A DNA stretch of 14,157 nt from an uncultured Clostridia bacterium (lineage in GTDB: Bacteria; Bacillota; Clostridia; Oscillospirales; Acutalibacteraceae), in assembly GCA_945869905.1 (NCBI GenBank), contig CAMBQD010000007.1:1-14157 (forward strand), given 5' to 3'. The translations under genes were made by a program, and so were the position numbers. Below, in pieces: positions 1 through 5,306 of this stretch. Under the pieces are notes generated by a model. That model was given only the letters and a program-made list of their open reading frames with translations, ran no database searches and was not told the origin of the DNA. Numbering within the stretch: position 1 is the stretch's first letter; the number at the start of each line of letters is the position of its first letter.

Positions 1-80
1 TCGGCACAAAGGCACCTGAGGTTTGCCCAACCTGTAATCATCCGCAGAGCTTCTTTGAAATCTGTGCTGAGAACTATTAA
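1..80 (+). CDS. Rubrerythrin, C-terminal fragment (5' part outside window)
   Basis: Only the last 25 codons are present. The readable end is GTKAPEVCPTCNHPQSFFE followed by ICAENY and TAA. The CPxC knuckle followed by xHPQxxFE and a terminal AENY is the closing strand of the rubredoxin-like iron domain of rubrerythrins. These are cytoplasmic non-haem diiron proteins that reduce hydrogen peroxide in anaerobes. The diiron ferritin-like domain and the first Cys pair must lie left of the window. A strong terminator follows 11 nt after the stop, so this is the last gene of its transcript. Family assignment is fairly secure from the motif, but the exact subfamily (classical or reverse rubrerythrin) cannot be told from 25 residues. 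Confidence 0.85.
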   Translation, partial: GTKAPEVCPTCNHPQSFFEICAENY

Positions 81-84
81 CAAA

Positions 85-123
85 CAAAAAAGCCTTGGAT
101 ATCAAATCCAAGGCTTTTTTTAT
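85..123. terminator. Bidirectional intrinsic terminator between rubrerythrin and the minus-strand membrane-protein operon
   Basis: A perfect 9-bp stem (92-100 with 106-114) has a 5-nt loop. It is flanked by an A-run on the left (85-91) and a T-run on the right (115-123), so it can stop both the plus-strand rubrerythrin transcript and the minus-strand operon, whose last stop codon is at 120-122. Confidence 0.9.
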
Positions 124-413
124 TTTTGCTTTTTTAATGAAAAAATATTTTTTGGGTCACTAATCAGCAGCATTATTATCCAGGCTATTAAGCCTATTGC
201 AACAATTACCAATCCCAAAACCGCGTCGTCTATGCTTATTTCAAAGAATTGTTCGCCATTAGCCACAGCAAAAATTCCGTCAACAAACCACATAATTGAC
301 GCACCCCAATACATTAGGGAAAGGGTACCCATTTTATACTTGCGGTCGTTTAGCTTAAAATACCATACTATCGTTGAAAATATTGCCGCAAAAGCCGTTA
401 TGATAAGACACAT
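120..413 (-). CDS. Small three-TM membrane protein, unknown function
   Basis: This 97-aa protein starts MCLIITAFAAIF. I place the start at 413 because a GGAGG ribosome binding site (cctcc at 421-425 on the plus strand) sits 7 nt upstream. A longer reading from 497 would run back through the preceding gene. Hydrophobic segments lie at about residues 2-19, 30-50 and 64-84, with a basic tail (SLKKQK), so it is probably an inner-membrane protein. It starts only 2 nt after the stop of the upstream gene and its ribosome binding site lies inside that gene's last codons, so the two are surely co-translated. I do not recognise a named family. The pair resembles conserved hypothetical membrane proteins of Clostridia, and no function can be assigned. 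Confidence 0.75.
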   Translation of the reverse strand: MCLIITAFAAIFSTIVWYFKLNDRKYKMGTLSLMYWGASIMWFVDGIFAVANGEQFFEISIDDAVLGLVIVAIGLIAWIIMLLISDPKNIFSLKKQK

Positions 414-415
414 TT

Positions 416-829
416 TTATGCCTCCACTGCGGCTTTTGCTCTGCGTTTTTCCATGATATGTGAAACAGCAAGCATACCGCACCAAACCACAGTACAAAGC
501 ACTGCCATTGTTACTCCGGCTGTTGCAATTTCCTTCAGCATTTCAAGCGTGTCAGCCTTACTGAGCATTGCTGTTAAAAACGGCGGATAGGGTACGATTT
601 CTCCGTGCCAAATATGCTCAAATAAAAGAAGAAAGCTTCCGCCCCAAAGAAGATTGGTAAGCCAGCTGAGCTTACGGCTGAACGGGATTTTACCGTCTGA
701 GCTTTCAGCCTTTTCTTCAAGCTGTCCCTCAGCAGTTTTTGGAAGAGCAATCTCCTCTTTTTTCTTTACCTGATGCTTAACAATTGTAAGGGCAATTGCC
801 TCGGCTGCCGGTGCTAAAAAGCAAGCCAT
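416..829 (-). CDS. Membrane protein with FEHIWHGE motif, unknown function
   Basis: This 137-aa protein begins MACFLAPAAEAIALTIV. The start has a GGAGGTG ribosome binding site (cctcc at 837-841) 7 nt upstream. The N-terminus is amphipathic or hydrophobic (residues 1-18), followed by a charged Lys/Glu stretch (20-48). Two probable membrane segments lie at about 55-72 and 102-123, and the C-terminus is basic (EKRRAKA). Between the segments is FEHIWHGEIVPYPPFLTA, with two histidines and two acids (Glu71, His72, His75, Glu77) near the membrane face, which could bind a metal or haem. That is speculation. It is the first gene of a two-gene minus-strand operon with the 97-aa protein. I recall MACFL-type conserved hypothetical proteins of this shape in Clostridia, without any assigned role. 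Confidence 0.75.
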   Translation of the reverse strand: MACFLAPAAEAIALTIVKHQVKKKEEIALPKTAEGQLEEKAESSDGKIPFSRKLSWLTNLLWGGSFLLLFEHIWHGEIVPYPPFLTAMLSKADTLEMLKEIATAGVTMAVLCTVVWCGMLAVSHIMEKRRAKAAVEA

Positions 830-866
830 AAAAACACCTCCAAATATTTTATTATTTTACGGCATA

Positions 867-895
867 ATAGTAACATATCATATATTGTAATACAA
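867..895 (-). promoter_or_regulatory. Probable promoter of the minus-strand membrane-protein operon
   Basis: Read on the minus strand, TTGTAT (890-895) and TACTAT (867-872) are separated by 17 nt. This puts the transcript start near 860, about 30 nt before the start codon at 829. The match is moderate: four of six at each box. Confidence 0.5.
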
Positions 896-920
896 GCGGG
901 TAGGGGGGATAATTCAGGCT

Positions 921-941
921 TTTATACACAAAATGTATAAA
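921..941. promoter_or_regulatory. Inverted repeat upstream of the gdhA promoter, candidate operator
   Basis: TTTATACA-N5-TGTATAAA is a perfect 8-bp inverted repeat. It ends 13 nt before the gdhA -35 box, so its centre lies at about -59 from the predicted start, a position typical of activator sites. It does not fit the GlnR/TnrA consensus (TGTNAN7TNACA), and the regulator is unknown. Confidence 0.45.
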
Positions 942-954
942 TATGCAAAAAAAT

Positions 955-983
955 TTGACATATTTTTATAATGTTGATATAAT
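955..983 (+). promoter_or_regulatory. gdhA promoter, perfect sigma-A consensus
   Basis: TTGACA (955-960), a 17-nt spacer, then TATAAT (978-983). Both boxes match the housekeeping consensus exactly. The predicted transcript start is near 990, giving an 83-nt leader. Such a strong core suggests high expression, possibly limited by the upstream repeat or the leader structure. Confidence 0.9.
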
Positions 984-989
984 TCACCT

Positions 990-1041
990 AAGCATTAATG
1001 AAAATGCTTGCACAGGGTTTATGATTATACATAAATCCTGT
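990..1041 (+). promoter_or_regulatory. Structured 5' leader of gdhA (two hairpins)
   Basis: Directly from the predicted transcript start there is a 7-bp hairpin (AAGCATT 990-996 with AATGCTT 1003-1009). Then comes a 12-bp hairpin (1012-1023 with 1030-1041, 6-nt loop, one G-U pair). The second is followed by TGTCTGTTT rather than a clean U-run, so it is at best a weak terminator. It may be a stability element or a protein-bound leader. I do not recognise a known riboswitch class. Confidence 0.5.
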
Positions 1042-1072
1042 TGTCTGTTTAATTACTATTGGAGGTTTTATT

Positions 1073-2404
1073 ATGACTTATTCAGAGAGGGTTTTGAATG
1101 AATTAAAAATCAAGAATCCCGACCAGCCGGAATTTATTCAGGCTGCAACAGAAGTGCTTGAGGCATTGGCACCTGTTGTTGACAATGACACTAAGTACGA
1201 AAAGGCAGGCTTGCTGGAAAGGCTTGTTGAACCGGAAAGACAGATTATGTTCCGTATCCCTTGGGTTGACGACAACGGCAAGGTTCACGTAAACCGCGGT
1301 TACCGTGTTCAGTTTAACTCTGCAATCGGTCCTTACAAGGGCGGTTTAAGACTTCATCCCAGCGTAAATCTCAGTATAATCAAGTTCCTTGGATTTGAGC
1401 AGATTTTCAAAAACAGCCTTACAGGCTTGCCAATCGGCGGTGCTAAGGGCGGCTCTGACTTTGACCCTAAGGGTAAAAGTGATATGGAGGTTATGCGTTT
1501 CTGTCAGGCATTTATGAACGAGCTTTACAAATATGTCGGCGCTGATGAGGACGTACCTGCAGGCGATATCGGTACCGGTGCCCGTGAGGTTGGTTACCTT
1601 TACGGCCAGTATAAAAAGCTTACAAACCGTTCAGAAGGTGTTCTTACAGGTAAGGGATTAAGCTTTGGCGGCTCACTTGCCAGAACAGAGGCTACAGGCT
1701 ACGGCCTTGTATATATCACAGAAGAGCTTTTGAAGGACCACGGAAAGAATATTGCAGGTGCAAGAGTTGCTGTTTCCGGTTCGGGTAACGTTGCTATTTA
1801 TGCAATGGAAAAGGCTATTCAGCTTGGTGCAAAGGTTATCTCCTGCTCAGACTCAACAGGCTATATCATTGATGAAAACGGTATTGATGTTGAGGCTGTT
1901 AAGCAGATTAAAGAGGTTGAGCGCAAGAGAATTAAGACTTATCTTGAAAAGCATCCCGACGCAGTTTACGGTGAAGGCTCTGTTTGGGATGTTGTTGACT
2001 GTGAGGTTGCTCTCCCCTGTGCAACTCAGAATGAAATCAATAAGGAACGTGCTCAAAGGCTTGCTGACACAGGTTGTTATGCAGTATGCGAGGGTGCAAA
2101 TATGCCAACGGATAATGAGGGTATTCAGGTGTTCCTTGATAAAAATGTACTCTTTATACCGGGTAAAGCCTCCAACGCAGGCGGTGTTGCAACATCTGCT
2201 CTTGAAATGGGTCAGAACTCAATTCGTTCAAGCTGGACCTTTGATGAGGTTGATAACAAACTTAAGGGCATAATGATTAACATTTACTATCATATGAAGG
2301 ACGCCTGTGAAAAATATGACGCAGCAGATAATTTCGTCGTAGGCGCCAATATTGCAGGCTTTATGAAGGTTGCAGACGCAATGATGGCTCAGGGTATCGT
2401 ATAA
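1073..2404 (+). CDS. gdhA: Glutamate dehydrogenase, NADP(H)-type
   Basis: This 443-aa cytoplasmic hexameric enzyme makes glutamate from 2-oxoglutarate, ammonia and NADPH. The substrate domain carries PYKGG (Lys89), KNS (Lys113), GGAKGGSDFDPKG (catalytic Lys125) and VPAGD (Asp165). These positions coincide with those known for Clostridium symbiosum GDH. The nucleotide-binding domain starts near residue 230 with VAVSGSGNVA, followed by SCSDSTG at 257-263. The Ser in GSGNVA and the SDS loop match NADP-specific enzymes such as E. coli GdhA, rather than the GFGNVA and SGPDG of the NAD-specific C. symbiosum enzyme. I therefore infer an anabolic, ammonia-assimilating role. The start has GGAGGT at 1061-1066, 6 nt upstream. 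The gene is monocistronic with its own strong promoter, structured leader and terminator. Length is normal for the family. Confidence 0.97.
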   Translation: MTYSERVLNELKIKNPDQPEFIQAATEVLEALAPVVDNDTKYEKAGLLERLVEPERQIMFRIPWVDDNGKVHVNRGYRVQFNSAIGPYKGGLRLHPSVNLSIIKFLGFEQIFKNSLTGLPIGGAKGGSDFDPKGKSDMEVMRFCQAFMNELYKYVGADEDVPAGDIGTGAREVGYLYGQYKKLTNRSEGVLTGKGLSFGGSLARTEATGYGLVYITEELLKDHGKNIAGARVAVSGSGNVAIYAMEKAIQLGAKVISCSDSTGYIIDENGIDVEAVKQIKEVERKRIKTYLEKHPDAVYGEGSVWDVVDCEVALPCATQNEINKERAQRLADTGCYAVCEGANMPTDNEGIQVFLDKNVLFIPGKASNAGGVATSALEMGQNSIRSSWTFDEVDNKLKGIMINIYYHMKDACEKYDAADNFVVGANIAGFMKVADAMMAQGIV

Positions 2405-2422
2405 TATAGAACGGTAATAATT

Positions 2423-2456
2423 AAAGGATTGGACTATATCAGCCCAATCCTTTTTT
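2423..2456. terminator. gdhA terminator, overlapping the 3' end of the convergent MFS gene
   Basis: GGATTGG (2426-2432) pairs with CCAATCC (2444-2450), extended by AAA/TTT on the outside, and is followed by TTTTTT (2451-2456). The loop (2433-2443) holds the stop codon of the opposing MFS gene (2439-2441), and the right arm plus U-run encode that protein's KKKGLG tail. On the minus strand the trailing TTTAATTATT makes it a weaker stop. Confidence 0.88.
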
Positions 2457-3632
2457 CTTTTGTATTTTGTTTAATACGAATAATGCAATTATTATCATAA
2501 TGGGGAAGATGATTGCAAAAATCAAGCCCTTTTTCAAATCCCCGCCCAGCGAATCCGTTATCCAGCCAATAAGGCTCGGACCTGCGGTACAGCCTATATC
2601 ACCTGCTACCGCCAGAAAAGCAAACATTGCAGTTGAAAGATTGGGCATTGCCTTTGTGCTCAGGCTTATTGTCCCCGGCCACATAGCCGACACAGACAGA
2701 CCGCACAGCGCACATCCCACCAGAGAAAGCACTGCGTTGGGCGACAGACATGCTATCAAATATGATAAAATGCACAATACTGCCGACACAAAAATATAGT
2801 GCTCGATTTTTATGTGCTTGCTCAGTCTGCTGAACATAACCCTTCCTGTTCCCATCAAAACGGCAAATGCCATAGGCCCTGCCAAATCACCCACGGTTTT
2901 GGAAACGTGAAGAGCAGTTTCCGCAAAGGCGGATACCCACTGGCTCATTGCCAGCTCCGCGGCTCCTGCACAGAGCATCAGCACAATGGCTATTATGAAT
3001 ATTTTATTTTTGAACAGAGGAATTGATTTTTCCTTTTTATTCTCCTCCTCAGGCTCTTTTATAGGCACAAGGCAGAAGAATATGCCGTTTAGTATGGCGA
3101 ATACTGCCCATATCACTGACAGATACCGCCAGTTATCTCTGCCGAAAAGGACGAAGAAAAGGGTGGAAATTCCGATTACGCCCACAGTTCCCCAGCAGTA
3201 AAATGAATGAAGAAGACTCATTGCACCTGTTTTATTTTCCGTTGGACAAGCCTCAACAACAGGGGATACCAAAACCTCCAGCAGTCCACTGCCTACAGAA
3301 TAAAAAACAACTGCAATAACTATTCCGGCAAAAGCATTTGACATAACATACGGCAGGATTGCTAACAGCAAAAAGCCAAGTCCGGATGCTAAATGAGCGA
3401 TAAACAGACAATTTTTATATCCGATTTTATCGGCAAATTTTGCAGACAGCAAATCAACGGCGATTTGAGTTAAGAATGTCAGTGTTACCACAGCCGTAAG
3501 CTGAGTCAGTGAAATATTAAATTCATTTGCCCAGCTGACAAAAAGCAGTGGGGCAAAGTTGCATACAATTGCCTGCACCATATATCCGATAAAGCAGGCA
3601 ATTACCGTGTGTTTATAATCAATTCTTTTCAT
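2439..3632 (-). CDS. MFS (major facilitator superfamily) transporter, substrate unknown
   Basis: This 397-aa polytopic inner-membrane protein has about twelve hydrophobic segments in two halves. They are separated by a charged cytoplasmic loop near residues 190-212 (EPEEENKKEKS). The loop between TM2 and TM3 carries a motif-A-like sequence, KFADKIGYKN (65-74). The C-terminus is basic (KIQKKKGLG). The overall look is that of small-solute (sugar or metabolite) MFS carriers, but the substrate cannot be read from the sequence. I choose ATG at 3632 over the GTG at 3638. A good promoter (TTGAAA-N17-TAATAT, minus strand) places transcription start at about 3633, immediately before this ATG, and no ribosome binding site is visible. 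The mRNA may therefore be leaderless. The gene is convergent with gdhA and divergent from the SpoIIQ-like gene. Confidence 0.9.
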   Translation of the reverse strand: MKRIDYKHTVIACFIGYMVQAIVCNFAPLLFVSWANEFNISLTQLTAVVTLTFLTQIAVDLLSAKFADKIGYKNCLFIAHLASGLGFLLLAILPYVMSNAFAGIVIAVVFYSVGSGLLEVLVSPVVEACPTENKTGAMSLLHSFYCWGTVGVIGISTLFFVLFGRDNWRYLSVIWAVFAILNGIFFCLVPIKEPEEENKKEKSIPLFKNKIFIIAIVLMLCAGAAELAMSQWVSAFAETALHVSKTVGDLAGPMAFAVLMGTGRVMFSRLSKHIKIEHYIFVSAVLCILSYLIACLSPNAVLSLVGCALCGLSVSAMWPGTISLSTKAMPNLSTAMFAFLAVAGDIGCTAGPSLIGWITDSLGGDLKKGLIFAIIFPIMIIIALFVLNKIQKKKGLG

Positions 3633-3639
3633 AGGCACT

Positions 3640-3668
3640 ATATTATCAAATTAACAAAAATTTTTCAA
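3640..3668 (-). promoter_or_regulatory. Promoter of the MFS gene, implying a leaderless mRNA
   Basis: On the minus strand, TTGAAA (3663-3668), a 17-nt spacer and TAATAT (3640-3645). Transcription should begin at about 3633, one base before the ATG at 3632. The sequence between the -10 box and the ATG has no Shine-Dalgarno-like run. Confidence 0.65.
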
Positions 3669-3680
3669 TATCTATTTTGT

Positions 3681-3710
3681 GCATAAAAACATAGCCTTGA
3701 GGCAATAATG
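3681..3710 (+). promoter_or_regulatory. Sigma-F-like (forespore) promoter of the M23/SpoIIQ-like gene
   Basis: GCATA (3681-3685), a 15-nt spacer, then GGCAATAATG (3701-3710). As I recall it, the Bacillus sigma-F consensus is GYWTA-N15-GGNRANANTW. Every constrained position except the last fits. The predicted start is near 3717, just ahead of the start codon at 3729. No sigma-A promoter of similar quality is apparent here. Confidence 0.65.
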
Positions 3711-3728
3711 CTTATGAGGTGTTATTTT

Positions 3729-4442
3729 ATGGCAACAAAAGACAAACCAAATAATAGAAATTTAAGGGCGTTGTTTTCGGTAATATGTCTTTTCATTATT
3801 TCTTTGGGGCTTATAGTTTATTTTTCAACTCAAAGCACCGGCAATACACAGGTTAACGAAGCAACGACGGTAAAGCAGACTCAAACCACTGAGGTGCAAA
3901 AAAGAGTAACGGTTAAGGAAACGGAAACCGAAAAAACAACCGCACAGGAAAAAAGCACTACTGCAGCCGATGAAAAAACTACTGCGGTAACAGAGGCGGC
4001 AACTATGCAGCAGGGGGATACAAATACTCCGTATAAGTCCTTTTATAAATATCCCTGTGAGGAAAAAATTATTTCAGGATATACGGAGGAGCTTGTGAAA
4101 AATGATACCATGGGCGATTACCGTTCCCATACGGCAATTGATTTTGCCTGTGCAAAGGGCGGTAAGGTATCTGCTGTTAACGACGGACTTGTAATTGCAG
4201 TGGAAAAGGATAACCTTTTGGGCAAGGTGATAAAAATTGACCACGGCGGTAAATTAGTTGCAAGCTACTGCGGACTTGACACAGTAAATGTTTCAGAGGG
4301 GGACTATGTTACAATAGGACAAACCTTAGGTACTCTCGGAACAGTACCCTTTGAGCTTAACAGTGACAGCCACCTTCATTTTGAAACCACTGTTGACGGC
4401 AAAAGTGTAAATCCTCTTGACGTTATGGGAAAGAGCGAATAA
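3729..4442 (+). CDS. M23 (LytM-fold) peptidase family protein, SpoIIQ-like
   Basis: This 237-aa bitopic membrane protein has a short basic N-terminus, one membrane segment at about 13-32, and a Thr/Glu/Lys-rich flexible linker (about 38-98). An extracytoplasmic LytM domain follows at about 105-232. The zinc-site residues are intact: His134 and Asp138 (SHTAIDFA), then His215 and His217 (SHLHFE). The domain could therefore be catalytically active, unlike B. subtilis SpoIIQ, which lost the first His. The MGDYRSHTAIDFA context resembles clostridial SpoIIQ, the forespore partner of SpoIIIAH in the engulfment channel. The sigma-F-like promoter just upstream supports this, since spoIIQ is a classical sigma-F gene. 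I choose ATG 3729 because GAGGTG (3716-3721) lies 7 nt before it; upstream ATGs at 3708 and 3714 lack a ribosome binding site and precede the predicted transcript start. A general M23 cell-wall hydrolase is the alternative. Confidence 0.88.
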   Translation: MATKDKPNNRNLRALFSVICLFIISLGLIVYFSTQSTGNTQVNEATTVKQTQTTEVQKRVTVKETETEKTTAQEKSTTAADEKTTAVTEAATMQQGDTNTPYKSFYKYPCEEKIISGYTEELVKNDTMGDYRSHTAIDFACAKGGKVSAVNDGLVIAVEKDNLLGKVIKIDHGGKLVASYCGLDTVNVSEGDYVTIGQTLGTLGTVPFELNSDSHLHFETTVDGKSVNPLDVMGKSE

Positions 4443-4459
4443 TATAACAAATTAAATAA

Positions 4460-4488
4460 AAAGAGCAGTTCCTATGAACTGCTCTTTT
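4460..4488. terminator. Bidirectional terminator between the SpoIIQ-like gene and the small membrane-peptide gene
   Basis: A perfect 11-bp stem (4460-4470 with 4477-4487) has a 6-nt loop (cctatg). A short T-run follows on the plus strand, and TTTTTATTTAATTTG follows on the minus strand. It closes both the M23 gene and the minus-strand small ORF that ends at 4504. Confidence 0.88.
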
Positions 4489-4503
4489 AACTTTGTATTC
4501 TAT

Positions 4504-4638
4504 CTATCGCAAAATGGCAAAGCCCAAGTCAATAACTCCGCCTAAAACCTTGCTTGTCTTTGTCATATTTAAGGTTTCAGCAAACCAAAGAAGAATAAGT
4601 GCAACAAGTATTGCAATAATTAATGTTTTCTCTGTCAT
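4504..4638 (-). CDS. Small single-TM membrane peptide (44 aa), unknown function
   Basis: The protein opens MTEKTLIIAILVALILLWFA and continues with ETLNMTKTSKVLGG and VIDLGFAILR before TAG. A single strongly hydrophobic helix (about 5-20) is followed by a short polar stretch and a second, weaker hydrophobic end. The gene has every expected signal. A ribosome binding site (AGGGGG, minus strand, 4646-4651) lies 7 nt before the ATG, and TTGATT-N16-TATAAT lies upstream (4665-4692). A bidirectional terminator sits right after the stop. It is divergent from the Na+-pump genes, with the two promoters facing away from each other across 4693-4738. I do not recognise the family. It is easily missed because it is under 50 codons. 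It may be a small accessory or regulatory membrane peptide, but nothing links it to the pump except position. Confidence 0.7.
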   Translation of the reverse strand: MTEKTLIIAILVALILLWFAETLNMTKTSKVLGGVIDLGFAILR

Positions 4639-4664
4639 AAAACTGCCCCCTTTGTGCTAATAAT

Positions 4665-4692
4665 ATTATATACTATTTTGGGAATAAATCAA
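4665..4692 (-). promoter_or_regulatory. Promoter of the small membrane-peptide gene
   Basis: On the minus strand, TTGATT (4687-4692), a 16-nt spacer and a perfect TATAAT (4665-4670). Predicted start is near 4658, giving a leader of about 20 nt that contains the ribosome binding site. Confidence 0.7.
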
Positions 4693-4738
4693 GTAATTTT
4701 ATACAAATTGACAGAAATTAAAAATTTCCAAATTTTCG

Positions 4739-4767
4739 TTGAAATCTGATATGATTTGCTTTATAAT
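4739..4767 (+). promoter_or_regulatory. Promoter of the Na+-pump gamma/beta operon
   Basis: TTGAAA (4739-4744), a 17-nt spacer and a perfect TATAAT (4762-4767). Predicted start is about 4774. This excludes the ATG at 4756 as the start of the gamma-subunit gene. Confidence 0.75.
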
Positions 4768-4800
4768 ATCAATAATCTATTTATAATGGGGGAATTTGTG

Positions 4801-5289
4801 GTGAGTCCAATTTTGATGTTAGCTGCTGACAGAAGTGCCATGTTTACTGCAACGGTAGTTATTGCCGGTATTTCAATTGTTGTCGGCGTGTTATTACTTC
4901 TTATATTCATATTCTATTTGTTTGGTAAGATTGTTCCGGTTATAGAGAAAAAATCTAAAGCATCTGAAGAAAAAAAGGCAAAACGCAAGGCGGCAAGAGC
5001 TGCTAAGAAGGCGGCTAAAAAGGCTGCCCGAAGCGGTGGAAATATTACAGAAACCGAAACCGTATCTGCTCCTGCGGCTCCTCCTGTTCAAAAGGCACCT
5101 GTGCCTGCACCGGCTCCCGCTCCCGTGGTTCAGTCCGGTATCAGCGGCGAGGTGGTGGCGGCAATCACTGCGGCAGTTGTTGCAACAGAGGGCAGTGGTG
5201 CTGTTATCCGTTCAATCAAAAAGAAAAATGTCGGCGGCAGGAACCCTTGGTCTGCTGCGGCAACATCTGATAACACAAGGCCGTTTTAA
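4801..5289 (+). CDS. Na+-translocating decarboxylase gamma subunit (OadG-like)
   Basis: This 162-aa protein opens SPILMLAADRSAMF and has one membrane helix at about 13-43. A Lys/Ala-rich basic helix (49-78) and a Pro/Ala-rich linker (89-110, APAPAP type) follow. A conserved tail closes the protein (GEVVAAITAAVVATEG near 116-131, then IRSIKKKN and NPWSAA). This is the architecture of gamma subunits of oxaloacetate, methylmalonyl-CoA or glutaconyl-CoA decarboxylases, which anchor the complex and join the catalytic subunit to the beta pump. There is no biotin-attachment MKM motif. I prefer GTG at 4801, 7 nt after GGGGGA (4788-4793). The ATG at 4786 has no ribosome binding site, and that at 4756 precedes the predicted transcript start. 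It lies 17 nt before the beta gene, clearly in one operon. Which substrate the complex uses cannot be told. Confidence 0.8.
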   Translation: MSPILMLAADRSAMFTATVVIAGISIVVGVLLLLIFIFYLFGKIVPVIEKKSKASEEKKAKRKAARAAKKAAKKAARSGGNITETETVSAPAAPPVQKAPVPAPAPAPVVQSGISGEVVAAITAAVVATEGSGAVIRSIKKKNVGGRNPWSAAATSDNTRPF

Positions 5290-5306
5290 AGGAGGAGAGT
5301 TGATTT

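Noticed and set aside
1752..2273. Plus-strand 173-aa open frame inside gdhA
   Set aside because: It lies wholly within the well-supported gdhA in another frame, has no ribosome binding site, and its composition is typical of an out-of-frame shadow.
3708..3728. Upstream in-frame ATGs of the M23 protein
   Set aside because: They lack a ribosome binding site and precede the predicted transcript start. ATG 3729 has GAGGTG at good spacing.
4756..4800. Longer N-terminus of the gamma subunit from ATG 4756 or 4786
   Set aside because: The first lies inside the promoter spacer and the second has no ribosome binding site. GTG 4801 follows GGGGGA at proper distance.
4897..5110. Lys/Ala and Pro/Ala repeats in the gamma subunit, considered as a biotin-carrier fusion
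   Set aside because: The linker resembles that of biotin carriers, but there is no MKM biotin-attachment domain. Such linkers are normal in OadG-type proteins.
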